Source: Streptomyces sp. CGMCC 4.7035
GTDB taxonomy: Bacteria > Actinomycetota > Actinomycetes > Streptomycetales > Streptomycetaceae
Length of the DNA: 64,000 nucleotides
Assembly (NCBI RefSeq): GCF_031583065.1
Contig: NZ_CP134053.1
Coordinates: forward strand, 5,022,001 to 5,086,000
Reading direction: 5' to 3'
Positions 52,867 to 62,001 of the stretch are shown here, piece after piece (within the stretch, counting starts at the first letter, position 1; each line of letters starts with the position of its first letter). The position numbers and the translations under genes were made by a program. The notes under the pieces were generated by a model. It was not told the origin of the DNA, searched no databases, and saw only the letters and a program-made list of their open reading frames with translations.

Positions 52867-53325
52867 GTGCATCGAACGACGACGACCGCAACGCTCCTGG
52901 TCACCGTGGCCGTCTCGGCCCTCACCGGCTGTGTGACCGTCCAGCGACCGACTGCTCCCGGCCCGCCGCCGGCGCCCCCGCTCCCGGCGGCCCCACACCC
53001 CGACGGCAGCGCGCAGAGCCGCGTCGTCCAGGCCCCGGCCCGGGAGGCACTGGAGATGGTCCGGCCCTCCCAGCACCCGTCGCCGGCCCCCACCCCGCAT
53101 CGCCCGCCCCTGCCGACCACCGCCGCGACGGCGGGAACCCCTCACCGACCACCCGCGGCCCCGCGCCCCGGGCATGCCCGTCCCGCGCCGCACAGCGAGG
53201 CACCGCCGGCCGTCTCCGAGGCGATCCCCAAGAACGCGGACGTATGCGCGCTCGGCCGCAGGTACGGGGGATGGCAGCCGGACAGTCCCGAGGCACGCAT
53301 CTGCGGGAGCACCTACGGGCGTTGA
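52867..53325 (+). CDS. Proline-rich lipoprotein
   Basis: A 152-residue predicted lipoprotein. The GTG-started signal peptide MHRTTTTATLLVTVAVSALTGC has the lipobox LTGC, with the acylated cysteine at residue 22. Residues about 30-110 are dominated by Pro, Ala and His, a likely extended wall-spanning linker. The last 30 residues (NADVCALGRRYGGWQPDSPEARICGSTYGR) carry two cysteines and look folded. The function is unknown. The 3' end of the gene is reiterated in the repeat array that follows. Confidence 0.75.
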   Translation: MHRTTTTATLLVTVAVSALTGCVTVQRPTAPGPPPAPPLPAAPHPDGSAQSRVVQAPAREALEMVRPSQHPSPAPTPHRPPLPTTAATAGTPHRPPAAPRPGHARPAPHSEAPPAVSEAIPKNADVCALGRRYGGWQPDSPEARICGSTYGR

Positions 53326-53560
53326 GTCTTCCAGGAGGACGATGGGCCACCTGGCGGGAGCACCTGCAAGCGATGGGCCACCCGGCGGGAGCACCTGCAA
53401 GCGTTGCGCCTCCAAGCAGGAGGGGCCGCCCGCGGGAGCGCCTGCGGGCATTGAACCCTTCGAGGAGGACGAGGGCCGCCCGGCGGGAGCACCTGCGGAC
53501 GTTGCGCCTCCAAGGAGGAGGGGTCGCCCCCGCCCGCGGGAGCGCCTGCGGGCGTTGAAC
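53304..53560. repeat. Degenerate 29-57-bp tandem repeat extending from the lipoprotein's 3' end
   Basis: Six copies of a core cgggagc(a/g)cct(g/a)c(a/g)(a/g)gcgttg occur. The first, at 53304, is coding (Gly-Ser-Thr-Tyr-Gly-Arg-stop); the others fall near 53356, 53385, 53432, 53480 and 53537. Spacers alternate between (ga)acccttcgaggaggac and cgcctccaag(c/g)aggagg types. No gene is apparent in 53326-53621. Confidence 0.8.
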
Positions 53561-53621
53561 CGAAACACGGGGCCCTTCCGAGAGAAGCAGGGGACACCCG
53601 GGCAACTGCCCCGGAGCCTCG

Positions 53622-54215
53622 CTACGGCCGCTGTCTCGGCGGCCCCAGGGTCTTCCCGCCCGGACCGTCCAGGGGTCCGGGTTCGGGTGCGCCGCCCGTC
53701 GGCCCCTCTGCCGCGAGCCGCCGCTCCAGGCGGCCGATCGCCGCCCTGACGCCGTCGCCGTAGCCGTCGTCGCCGAGGGCGCCCGCCGCGCCGCGGGCCC
53801 GGCGCAGGTGGACGCGGGCGGCCTCGGAGCGGCCGAGCTTCACATAGTCGGCGGCCAGGTTCAGATGGAGCGATGGGTAGAAGGCGCGCACCGCGAGCGC
53901 GCCGTCGTGCTCGGCGACGCGCTCGTCGGTGAGTTCCTCGGCGGCCGACAACGCCCTCAGGTCCCAGGCGAGTTCGTCCGTCGGGTCGTCCTGCGTGTCC
54001 GCCATGTAGTGCGCCAGCGTGCAGCGGTGCAGCGGGTCGCCGGCCTCGCCGATCTCCGCCCACAGCCGCAGGAAACGATCCCGGGCCTCCTCGCGGTCGC
54101 CGCCGTGGTGCAGCATGACGACCTGCCCGATCCGGCTCATCACGGCGTCCGGCGCCGCCTGCTCCTGTCGCTCCGCCACCGCGTCCTCCACGCTCGTGAC
54201 CCCCCGGTGTGTCAC
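53622..54215 (-). CDS. TPR-like hypothetical protein
   Basis: A 197-residue alpha-helical protein with tetratricopeptide-like character (ARDRFLRLWAEIGEAGDPLHRCTLAHYMADTQ, then FYPSLHLNLAADYVKLGRSEAARVHLRRAR). A Pro/Gly-rich tail ends it. It starts from the GTG at 54213-54215, with gggggacgg before it; an internal ATG at residue 26 is an alternative. Its role is unknown, and no operon partner is obvious. Confidence 0.68.
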   Translation of the reverse strand: MTHRGVTSVEDAVAERQEQAAPDAVMSRIGQVVMLHHGGDREEARDRFLRLWAEIGEAGDPLHRCTLAHYMADTQDDPTDELAWDLRALSAAEELTDERVAEHDGALAVRAFYPSLHLNLAADYVKLGRSEAARVHLRRARGAAGALGDDGYGDGVRAAIGRLERRLAAEGPTGGAPEPGPLDGPGGKTLGPPRQRP

Positions 54216-54364
54216 CCGTCCCCCACGACGCTAACCGCCGCCACCGACAATCGCGCTCAGGCGGCTCCGTAGGGACGCTGGGCCATGACGGTGACGACGC
54301 GCGGCCACCGGTGACCGGCGCGGGCAGGGTAGGACCGCGGTGGGCCCCGCCCCCGCCCCGGGCC

Positions 54365-55048
54365 TCATCCCAGGTTCGGGATCGTCCAGTCGATCGGCTC
54401 GTGCCCCTGCCGGGCCACCGCCTCGTTGATCTGCGTGAACGGACGCGAGCCGAAGAACTTCTTCGCGGACAGCGGCGAGGGGTGCGCGCCCTTGACGACG
54501 ACGTGCCGCGTCTCGTCGATCAGCGGCAGCTTCTTCTGCGCGTAGTTCCCCCACAACACGAACACCGCCGGGTCCGGCCGGCCGGCGACGGCACGGATCA
54601 CCGCGTCCGTGAACTTCTCCCAGCCCTTGCCCTTGTGCGAGTTCGCCTCGCCCGCGCGCACCGTCAGCACCGCGTTGAGCAGCAGCACGCCCTGCTCGGC
54701 CCACGGCATCAGATAGCCGTTGTCCGGGATCGGCGTGCCCAGCTCCTCCTGCATCTCCTTGTAGATGTTCCGCAGTGACGGCGGGGTCTTCACACCGGGC
54801 CGCACGGAGAAGCACAGACCGTGTCCCTGACCCTCGCCGTGATACGGGTCCTGACCGAGGACGAGCACCTTCACCTTCTCGTACGGCGTGGCGTCGAGGG
54901 CGGCGAAGACTTCGTCACGCGGAGGGTAGACGGGACCCTTGGCGCGCTCCTCCTCGACGAACTCCGTGAGCTCCTTGAAATAGGGCTGCTGCAGTTCGTC
55001 GCCCAGAACGCCCCGCCAGGACTCCGGCAGCATGGCGATGTCGGTCAC
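54365..55048 (-). CDS. ung: Uracil-DNA glycosylase
   Basis: A 227-residue family-1 UDG that removes uracil from DNA. GQDPYH is at 65-70 (catalytic D67) and HPSPLS at 189-194 (H189). The uracil-binding block LLLNAVLTVRAGEANSHKGKGWEKFTDAVI is intact. The ATG start fits the family length. It follows the SBP gene's region without overlap and seems monocistronic. Confidence 0.96.
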   Translation of the reverse strand: MTDIAMLPESWRGVLGDELQQPYFKELTEFVEEERAKGPVYPPRDEVFAALDATPYEKVKVLVLGQDPYHGEGQGHGLCFSVRPGVKTPPSLRNIYKEMQEELGTPIPDNGYLMPWAEQGVLLLNAVLTVRAGEANSHKGKGWEKFTDAVIRAVAGRPDPAVFVLWGNYAQKKLPLIDETRHVVVKGAHPSPLSAKKFFGSRPFTQINEAVARQGHEPIDWTIPNLG

Positions 55049-55139
55049 GTCAAGTTCCTCCGATGTGCGGTCACTTCCAGGTCTCAGAACCTACAGGCGA
55101 CCACTGACAACCTGCCCCCGAACCCCGTGCGGGCCGGGG

Positions 55140-56726
55140 CTACCAGCTGGTCTTGCGGGACAGCTCCCACATCATCATGATCGTCGACGGGTCGAGCGCC
55201 CGCTCCCCGCCGGAAATGTCCTCGTTGACCGCGAGGAACTGCTTGCCCTGCCACAGCGGCAGCAACCGGGCGTCGTCGACGAGGATCTTCTGGGCCTGCT
55301 CGAACTCCCTGACCACGTTGGCGCGGTCGCTCTCGCGCCGGGACTGGGGCAGCAGCACCCCGGTGATCTCCGGCTGCGGATAGGGCGTACCCAGGGCGTT
55401 CTGGTCGCCCACGAAGGGCGCGATGTAGTTGTCGGGGTCCGGGAAGTCGGGGAACCACCCACGGCCGAACACCGGGTACTCGCCCTTCCGGTAGCCCTCC
55501 ACGTACGTCTTCCAGGGACGGCCCTTGAGGGTGACCTGGAAGAGACCGGACCCGTCGAGCTGACGCTTGAGCTCGCGGAACTCCGGCGCGGTCTCGGAGC
55601 CGTAGCGGTCGGTGGTGTACCAGAGGGTCAGCGGGACGCGCCCGGTGATGCCCGCCTCGGAGAGGATCTTGCGCGCCTTGGAGGTGCTGGGCTCGCCGAA
55701 GGCGTCGAAGAAGGAGGTGGTGTGCCCGGTCAGCCCCGCCGGGACCATGGAGTAGAGCGGTTCGACGGTGTCCTTGTAGACATTGTGGGCGACCGCCGCC
55801 CGGTCCACGACCTGGGCCACTGCCCTGCGCACGGCGGCCTTGCCGGCCCACGGGTCCTTCGGGTTGAAGACCAGGTAGGAGATCTCGATGCCCGAGTTCT
55901 CCACCAGGTGGATGCCGTCGTCGGACTCGCGGCTCTGGAGGGAGACGATGTCGGAGGCGGCGAGACCGCGGTACGTGACGTCGATCTTCCGGTCCTTGAG
56001 GGCGTTCACCATGCCGGCGGAGTCCTGGAAGTAACGGATGGTGACCTCGTCGTTCTTCCGGTCCGCGTAGCCCTTGTAGCGGCTGTTCCCGACGAGTCGG
56101 GCCTCCTTGCCCTCTTGGTAGGACTGCAGCGCGTACGGTCCGGACCCGGTGATCTTGCCGTCCTTGCGCACCAACGTGGCCGAGTAGTCGGCCGGGTCGA
56201 CGATCGACATGGCCGGCGTGGCGAGGATGAACGGGAAGGTGGCGTCCGCCTCTTTGAGGTGGAAGACGACTTCCCGGTCGCCCTTCACATCGACCCGGTC
56301 GAGAGTGCCCAGAAGGCCCGCCGGGCCGCCGGACACGTTGATCCGCCTGATCCGGTCGATCGAGTACTTAACGGACCGGGCGTCGAGCTTGTCCCCGTTG
56401 GAGAACGTGAGGCCGTTGTGCAGGACGCACCGGTACGCCAGGTTCGTCCGGTCGGTGAACCCGCAGCTCTCGGCGGCGTCGGGCGCCGGCTCGGTCGCGC
56501 CGTCGGGGTAGTTCAGCAGGGTCTGGTAGACGTTGCGGAACAGCTCCCAGGAACTGTCCCAGGAGGCGGCGGGGTCCAGCGTGGTCGGCGAACTGGTGGT
56601 GCCCACGACGATCGGCCCCTGCTTGTCGGAGGACCCCGAGGAAAGCACACCGCAACCGGCCACCAGGGATATGGACGTGATCGCCGCCAGCCGACGCAGC
56701 AAACGGTTCCGGTTGAACACGCGCAC
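55140..56726 (-). CDS. Peptide/oligopeptide-type ABC substrate-binding lipoprotein
   Basis: A 528-residue SBP_bac_5 protein that captures peptides or a similar solute outside the membrane. The signal peptide (MRVFNRNRLLRRLAAITSIS) ends in the lipobox LVAGC. The family block is TTLDPAASWDSSWELFRNVYQTLLNYPDG near the mature N-terminus. No permease or ATPase gene is adjacent, so the cognate transporter is elsewhere. GTG start; the 5' region includes ATGAC-N6-GTCAT near 56824. Confidence 0.88.
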   Translation of the reverse strand: MRVFNRNRLLRRLAAITSISLVAGCGVLSSGSSDKQGPIVVGTTSSPTTLDPAASWDSSWELFRNVYQTLLNYPDGATEPAPDAAESCGFTDRTNLAYRCVLHNGLTFSNGDKLDARSVKYSIDRIRRINVSGGPAGLLGTLDRVDVKGDREVVFHLKEADATFPFILATPAMSIVDPADYSATLVRKDGKITGSGPYALQSYQEGKEARLVGNSRYKGYADRKNDEVTIRYFQDSAGMVNALKDRKIDVTYRGLAASDIVSLQSRESDDGIHLVENSGIEISYLVFNPKDPWAGKAAVRRAVAQVVDRAAVAHNVYKDTVEPLYSMVPAGLTGHTTSFFDAFGEPSTSKARKILSEAGITGRVPLTLWYTTDRYGSETAPEFRELKRQLDGSGLFQVTLKGRPWKTYVEGYRKGEYPVFGRGWFPDFPDPDNYIAPFVGDQNALGTPYPQPEITGVLLPQSRRESDRANVVREFEQAQKILVDDARLLPLWQGKQFLAVNEDISGGERALDPSTIMMMWELSRKTSW

Positions 56727-56856
56727 ACTCCTCGATCTGCCGTACCAGGGGTCGGCGGCAGACCCTACCGCAGCGTCCGCCCGAGAGGACCTGGTTCGCG
56801 GAGGGCTCTTGATCAGCGCGTATATGACGACGTTGTCATCGGTCTGAGTGTCGCTT

Positions 56857-56975
56857 GTACGTCGACACGGGCGCCATTTGTGTCCACGACATGGGCGGCA
56901 TTCGTGTCCACGACACCGGCACCCTTTGCATCACGACACGGGCGCCGTCTCTGTCCACCGGCGCCCGTGTCGGGG
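56857..56975. repeat. 24-26-bp degenerate tandem repeat downstream of an SDR gene
   Basis: Five related blocks of (t)gt(cc)acgacacgggcgcc plus a t/c-rich tail start near 56861, 56881, 56904, 56929 and 56951. The array ends 8 bp past the stop of the minus-strand SDR gene. Confidence 0.8.
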
Positions 56976-56982
56976 GCTCATC

Positions 56983-57744
56983 TCATGCGACTCCGGCGTT
57001 GAGGAAGATGCCGCCGTCGACGACGAGTGTCTGCCCCGTGACCCAGTCGGACTGGTCCGACGTCAGGAACGCGGCCGCGCCGCCGATGTCGGAGGGGACG
57101 CCGAGCCGGCCGAGCGGGTAGGCCGCGGCGGCCTCCGCCTCCCGGCCCTCGTACAGGGCCTGCGCGAACTTGGTCTTCACCACGGCGGGCGCGATCGCGT
57201 TGACCCGCACCTTGGGCGCGAACTCGTGCGCCAGCTGCTGGGTCAGGTTGATCATCGCGGCCTTGCTCACGCCGTATGCGCCGATGAAGGGCGAGGGCGC
57301 AAGGCCCGCAATCGAGGTGATGTTGACGATCGCGCCGCCGTTGTCCTTCTGCCAGGCGTGCCAGGTCCGCTGCGCGAAGCCGAGCGCCGAGATCACGTTG
57401 GTCTCGAACACCTTGCGTGCGACGTTCAGATCGAGGTCCGCCATGGGTCCGAACACCGGGTTCGTACCGGCGTTGTTGACCAGGAAGTCGACGCGGCCGA
57501 AGGCCTCCATGGCGCGCTCGACGGCGGCGGCCTGGTGGGTCTCGTCGTGCGCCTTGCCCGCGACGCCGATGACCCGGTCGCCACCGAGCTTCTCGACGGC
57601 CTCCTTGAGGGCTTCCTCGTTGCGGCCGGTGATGACGACGCGGTCGCCGCGCGCGACCAGTGCCTCGGCGACGCCGTAGCCGATGCCGCGGCTGGCGCCC
57701 GTAACGAGGGCGACCTTGCCCGAAAGCTCGGGGAGTTCAGTCAT
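56983..57744 (-). CDS. SDR-family oxidoreductase
   Basis: A 253-residue short-chain dehydrogenase. TGASRGIGYG near residue 15 binds the cofactor; VNNAGTNP, the serine in NITSIAGLA and the Y-x3-K in GAYGVSKAAMINL complete the active site. Its ATG is 20 bp downstream of the second SDR's stop, so both genes form an operon. The tail GQTLVVDGGIFLNAGVA is typical of FabG-like proteins. The substrate is unknown. Confidence 0.92.
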   Translation of the reverse strand: MTELPELSGKVALVTGASRGIGYGVAEALVARGDRVVITGRNEEALKEAVEKLGGDRVIGVAGKAHDETHQAAAVERAMEAFGRVDFLVNNAGTNPVFGPMADLDLNVARKVFETNVISALGFAQRTWHAWQKDNGGAIVNITSIAGLAPSPFIGAYGVSKAAMINLTQQLAHEFAPKVRVNAIAPAVVKTKFAQALYEGREAEAAAAYPLGRLGVPSDIGGAAAFLTSDQSDWVTGQTLVVDGGIFLNAGVA

Positions 57745-57764
57745 GTCCGTGTTCCCCAGTGTTC

Positions 57765-58526
57765 CTAGTCGAGCGGTCCGCCGGCGACGTACAGCACCTG
57801 GCCGGAGACGAAGCCGGCCGCTTCGCCCGTGAAGAAGGCGATGGCGTTGGCGATGTCCTCGGGCTCGCCGACGCGCTGCACGGGGATCTGGGTGGCGGCG
57901 GCGGCCTTGAAGTCCTCGAAGCCCATGCCGACGCGCGCGGCGGTCGCGGCGGTCATGTCCGTGGCGATGAAGCCGGGGGCGACGGCGTTGGCGGTGATGC
58001 CGAACTTGCCCAGCTCGATGGCGAGGGTCTTGGTGAAGCCCTGCAGACCGGCCTTCGCGGCGGAGTAGTTGGCCTGGCCGCGGTTGCCCAGCGCGGAGGA
58101 GGAGGACAGGTTGACGATACGGCCGAAGCCCGCGTCCACCATGTGCTTCTGGACGGCCTTGGTCATCAGGAACGAGCCGCGCAGGTGCACGTTCAGGACG
58201 GTGTCCCAGTCGGCGGCCGTCATCTTGAACAACAGGTTGTCGCGGAGCACACCGGCGTTGTTGACGAGGATCGTCGGCGCGCCCAGCTCCTCGACGACCC
58301 GCGCGACGGCCGCCTCGACCTGCGCCTCGTCCGAGACGTCCGCGCCGACCGCGATGGCCTTGCCACCCGCGGCGGTGATCTTCTCCACGGTGTCCTTGCA
58401 CGCGGCCTCGTCGAGGTCGATCACCGCGACGGCACGACCCTCGGCGGCCAGTCGTACGGCGGTGGCGGCGCCGATGCCGCGCGCGCCGCCGGTCACGACC
58501 GCGACCCGCTGCTCAGTGGTGGACAT
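57765..58526 (-). CDS. 3-oxoacyl-ACP reductase-like SDR (FabG type)
   Basis: A 253-residue SDR. TGGARGIGAA binds NADP(H), VNNAGVLRDNLLFKMTAADWD is the FabG-like block, NLSSSSALGNRGQANYSAAKAGLQG holds S and Y-x3-K, and FVSGQVLYVAGGPLD closes it. A role in fatty acid, polyketide or acyl-CoA metabolism is likely. It leads the two-SDR operon; gaggagaaccagc precedes the ATG at 58524-58526. A repeated gcctggaa / gcctgcggaaa stretch lies in the leader. Confidence 0.92.
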   Translation of the reverse strand: MSTTEQRVAVVTGGARGIGAATAVRLAAEGRAVAVIDLDEAACKDTVEKITAAGGKAIAVGADVSDEAQVEAAVARVVEELGAPTILVNNAGVLRDNLLFKMTAADWDTVLNVHLRGSFLMTKAVQKHMVDAGFGRIVNLSSSSALGNRGQANYSAAKAGLQGFTKTLAIELGKFGITANAVAPGFIATDMTAATAARVGMGFEDFKAAAATQIPVQRVGEPEDIANAIAFFTGEAAGFVSGQVLYVAGGPLD

Positions 58527-58696
58527 TGCTGGTTCTCCTCGCCCTTGGAAAGCCTGGAACGCCTGGAATGCCTGCGGAAAGCCTGCGGCTCCCACGGTAC
58601 GCCCGTCAGATGAGCGACCGCTTAGTACCTTCAGCAGACGTGACGCTAGAAGCCCTGGCACCCGGTGTCAACGGCACACCCGGTGCGTGTGATCCA

Positions 58697-59146
58697 TTAC
58701 CTCACCAGCAGGTCCAGCAACCGCTCCGTCTCGGCCGCCGGATCCACGGTCAGTCCGGTGTGCACGGGGCCGGGCTGCACGACCGTGGAGCGGGGCGCGA
58801 TCAGCCAGCGGAACCGCCGCCCGGGGTCGTCCTGCGCCGCCTGCCCGGCCGCCGCTCCCCCGGCGCAGACACCCTCGACCGCACCGAGCGCGGCCCGTAC
58901 GCCGACCACGTCCGCGTCCGGATCGAGGGCCAGCAGCCTGGCCTCGTCGAGGTGGGTCCGGGCACCGACGTAGGCCTTGGCCCGGCAGTACACGATCACG
59001 CCCGCGTTGATGCACTCGCCGCGCTCGACGCGCGGTACGACGCGCAGCAGGGCGTACTCGAAGACGTCCCGGTCGCCGCCCTGGCCCGCCCTGATGATGT
59101 GACGCTCGGTCACATGGCCGGCCATGTGGATGTGGTGCTCGCTCAC
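58697..59146 (-). CDS. DUF3037-domain protein
   Basis: A 149-residue protein of the DUF3037 family. FEYALLRVVPRVERGECINAGVIVYCRAKAYVGARTHLDEARLLALDPDAD is diagnostic. Function is unknown, but it is often paired with HipA-like kinases. Its GTG overlaps the kinase stop by 4 bp (gtga), so translation is coupled. The His-rich N-terminus before EYALL may be extra. Confidence 0.85.
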   Translation of the reverse strand: MSEHHIHMAGHVTERHIIRAGQGGDRDVFEYALLRVVPRVERGECINAGVIVYCRAKAYVGARTHLDEARLLALDPDADVVGVRAALGAVEGVCAGGAAAGQAAQDDPGRRFRWLIAPRSTVVQPGPVHTGLTVDPAAETERLLDLLVR

Positions 59147-59907
59147 TTGCCCCCCTCGATGCCGTTGATGCGCTCATGGATGACGGCGGCCCGTGCCAGC
59201 AGCGGCCGCGCGTAGGCCCGCCGAAGGTCGTCGGGTGCGTCGAAGCCGGGTTCGTCGGCCAGCCATACGTCGGGGATCTCGGCGGTGACCTCGGCGAGGA
59301 GCTCCTCGGTGACCAGGGGCGCCAACTCGGCGGCGGCCCGGGCGACATCCGGGGCGAAGCGGCCGAGGGCATGGTCCGAGGCGTCGTAGGGCCGGGCCGC
59401 GGAGGCCTCGGCGCCGGGCCAGTTGTGGTGCCAGATCATGGTCGCACCGTGGTCGATGAGCCACAGTTCGCCCCGGTGCATCAGCAGGTTGGGGTTGCGC
59501 CAGGACCGGTCGACGTTGTTGATCAGCGCGTCGAACCAGACGATCCGCCCGGCCTCCTCGGCGCACACCCCGAAGGCGAGCGGGTCGAAGCCGAGGGCAC
59601 CGGAAAGGAAGTCCATGCCGAGGTTGGTGCCGCCGCTGGACTTCAGCAGCTCCTGCACCTGCTGGTCGGGCTCGCCGAGCCCCAGCAACGGGTCCAGCTC
59701 GATCGTCACCAGCCGGGGCATCCGGAATCCCAGCCGGCGGGCAAGCTCGCCGCAGACGACTTCGGCGACGAGTGTCTTGCGGCCCTGTCCCGCGCCGGTG
59801 AACTTCATGACGTACGTGCCGAGGTCGTCTGCCTCGACAAGGCCCGGCAGCGAACCACCCTCACGCAGCGGCGTGATGTAACGGGTCGCAGTGACCCCCG
59901 TCAACAC
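59143..59907 (-). CDS. HipA-like kinase
   Basis: A 254-residue minimal HipA-like Ser/Thr kinase. The ATP lysine is K35 in YVMKFTGAGQG. The catalytic loop is NNVDRSWRNPN (D133, N138), and the metal Asp is in LWLIDHG (D152). It lacks the N-terminal subdomain of full HipA toxins. GTG start at 59905-59907 with only a weak ribosome binding site. It is followed, with a 4-bp overlap, by DUF3037. Confidence 0.88.
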   Translation of the reverse strand: MLTGVTATRYITPLREGGSLPGLVEADDLGTYVMKFTGAGQGRKTLVAEVVCGELARRLGFRMPRLVTIELDPLLGLGEPDQQVQELLKSSGGTNLGMDFLSGALGFDPLAFGVCAEEAGRIVWFDALINNVDRSWRNPNLLMHRGELWLIDHGATMIWHHNWPGAEASAARPYDASDHALGRFAPDVARAAAELAPLVTEELLAEVTAEIPDVWLADEPGFDAPDDLRRAYARPLLARAAVIHERINGIEGGK

Positions 59908-59986
59908 TTTCCCAGACCCAACGACTCTTTTGCCTTACATTCCACGGTCAACCTCAAGTGTGTGCAACCAAGGGAACCGTCATCGA

Positions 59987-60151
59987 TCAGCCCTGGGGAG
60001 AATCTGGGGAGTTTCGGCCGGCACGCCGATCCCCCTCCCTACCGAGCAGCCGATCAATGGCGGCGCGCCCCTTGCTTCCGGCCTCCGGCATGAAGTGAGC
60101 ATAGTAACCAAGCGTGACAGCCGGCGAAGAGTGCCCGAGCCCCAGCGCATC
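59987..60151 (-). pseudogene. C-terminal remnant of a tyrosine recombinase (integrase)
   Basis: The minus strand encodes DALGLGHSSPAVTLGYYAHF then MPEAGSKGRAAIDRLLG to a stop, the family's C-terminal end with the LGHSS box and the nucleophile tyrosine. Upstream sequence is frameshifted and interrupted by the hexanucleotide tract, so the rest of the gene is lost. It marks a former phage or ICE insertion; no tRNA or attachment site was found nearby. Confidence 0.7.
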
Positions 60152-60578
60152 CGTGGCCGCGCCTTCGCCACTCGGGCCGCGGAATGGACCGAGGGACGTG
60201 GCCTGAACGTCACGAAGCCGGCCTCCGCCGTCAGTCTCAGGCTCTTGAGTCTCACCGTCCGCCGGATCCCATGCCCTGAAAATCCCCACCGGGTGCTCAG
60301 CAGACGGACAGACCTGCTCTGTTGATCTCCCCACCTCGGATCCGGGAGTGGGGCCTGCATCAGGTCGTGCGCACGCCAGGCGCCACATGTCACCGCCACC
60401 GGGCCCGTTGGGCTGCGGTGGCGGCGGCGATGGCGTGTGGGAGTTGGTCAGCGGGTGGCCTTGGCGGCCGACCCGGTTCCTCATCTCCGGGCTGTACGGC
60501 CGCGTCACCCCCCGGTCGTGCGCCCAGTTGCCGTCCTTCGAGGCGCGATCGCGCTGCCCCAGGCCGGAGCCAGCCGTG

Positions 60579-60700
<122 letters not shown>

Positions 60701-60920
60701 CCGAACGTATCCCCCGGCCACACTGTTCTCGTCCCGAAGTGATGGATGCCTCCAGACGGGACGCCGTGTCACCCGACTTCCGCGCGGACGGCCGGTGGGT
60801 TCGTCCGGACACCGCCGCCTCCTGCCCGCGCGAGCACGGCCGCAGCGGAGCCAGAGCCGATGGCTCACCCCCTCACCCCGCAAGAGCCCCCACCGCCGGA
60901 TGCGGAATCAGGTAGATCCT

Positions 60921-61619
60921 TTAGGCCGATAGAGCCTTGACGAGTAGCTTGGCGAGGGGTCCTGAAGACGCGGGGTTCTGCCCGGTGATGAGGTTGCGGT
61001 CCACGACCGTGTAGGGCTCCCAGGCGGGACCCCGCGAATAATCCGTGGGCAGCTTCTTCAGCTCGTCCTCCAGGAGCCACTTGGCCTTGTCGGCGAATCC
61101 GACTCCGGCCTCCTCCTCGTTGCAGAATCCCGCTACACGGTAGTTCGCGAAAGGCGTGTCGCCGTTCGCGTCACGGGTCGCGAGGAAGGCAGCCGGGGCA
61201 TGGCAGACGACGCCGAGTGGTTTGCCGGAAGCGAGGGCCTCCCGCAGGAGCGCCCCGGAGTCCGGGTCGACCGCAAGGTCTTCCATCGGGCCATGGCCTC
61301 CGGGGTAGTAGACCGCGTCATAGTCCTCGAGACGTACCTCCTTCAGGGAGATGGGGTGCCGCAGCTCCTCCGCCTTCTCGATCACGGCCTCCTCCCGGAG
61401 GGAGTTTTCCTCGCCGCCCGCCATTCCGGGCCGCAGGCTCATCGTGTCCACAACGGGTACGACCGCCCGCGGAGTTGCCACGGTGACCTCGTGTCCGGCA
61501 TCGGTGAACACGGTGTAAGGCGCCACGAACTCCTCGGCCCAGTACCCGGTGGGGTGCCGATGCCCGTCCTTCAGGGTCCAATAACTTGCGCCGGTCATCA
61601 CGCACAGGATCTTGGCCAT
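60921..61619 (-). CDS. DJ-1/PfpI-family protein (Hsp31-like)
   Basis: A 232-residue DJ-1/PfpI protein. The nucleophile elbow is GVVCHAPAA (C139, H140); E29/E30 lie in GYWAEEF, and DAVYYPGGHGPMED precedes. Relatives act as glyoxalase III, protein deglycases or chaperones. The ATG at 61617-61619 follows gaggagcatccc. The gene is flanked by an integrase relic and an AT-richer gap, so it may have arrived by transfer. Confidence 0.9.
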   Translation of the reverse strand: MAKILCVMTGASYWTLKDGHRHPTGYWAEEFVAPYTVFTDAGHEVTVATPRAVVPVVDTMSLRPGMAGGEENSLREEAVIEKAEELRHPISLKEVRLEDYDAVYYPGGHGPMEDLAVDPDSGALLREALASGKPLGVVCHAPAAFLATRDANGDTPFANYRVAGFCNEEEAGVGFADKAKWLLEDELKKLPTDYSRGPAWEPYTVVDRNLITGQNPASSGPLAKLLVKALSA

Positions 61620-62001
61620 GGGATGCTCCTCGCTCCTCTTGACGACGTCACCCGGAGGCACAGAACGACCAGTTTGATACCTACGCGACAAGTGTGAGTA
61701 GACATCTTGAAATCTGCAACTTGCGACCGATCTATGCACGCGTAGCGTATATGAGCAATAGAATTCTGGCACCGAAACATAAAATCAGCGCGACACGAAC
61801 ACCGGGATTTGAATATCAAGGGAAAGAGTCTCGCTACGTCCATTCCAGGCAGATCCACCACCATGAAGTAGCCAATGCGATTGCCTGCGAAAGCGGGAGT
61901 CTCCAGTGAAGGCATCCGGATTTATGCGGCCCCAAATTCGGCCGTCGCCGACACTGCGGCACAACGAGGACTGACTCAGTAGAAAATTTCGGAGGATTGC
62001 C
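61620..62001. other. AT-richer intergenic region
   Basis: From about 61670 to 61990 the sequence is markedly poorer in G+C than the rest of the window (for example attctggcaccgaaacataaa). No gene is convincing on either strand. It divides the DJ-1 gene from the divergent PEBP gene and probably contains both promoters. The composition suggests a foreign origin. Confidence 0.6.

Noticed and set aside
56848..57768. 306-codon plus frame over the repeats and SDR gene
   Set aside because: It is antisense to an SDR gene with complete catalytic motifs.
61694..61909. 71-codon frame in the AT-richer gap
   Set aside because: There is no ribosome binding site or family; the region more likely holds promoters.
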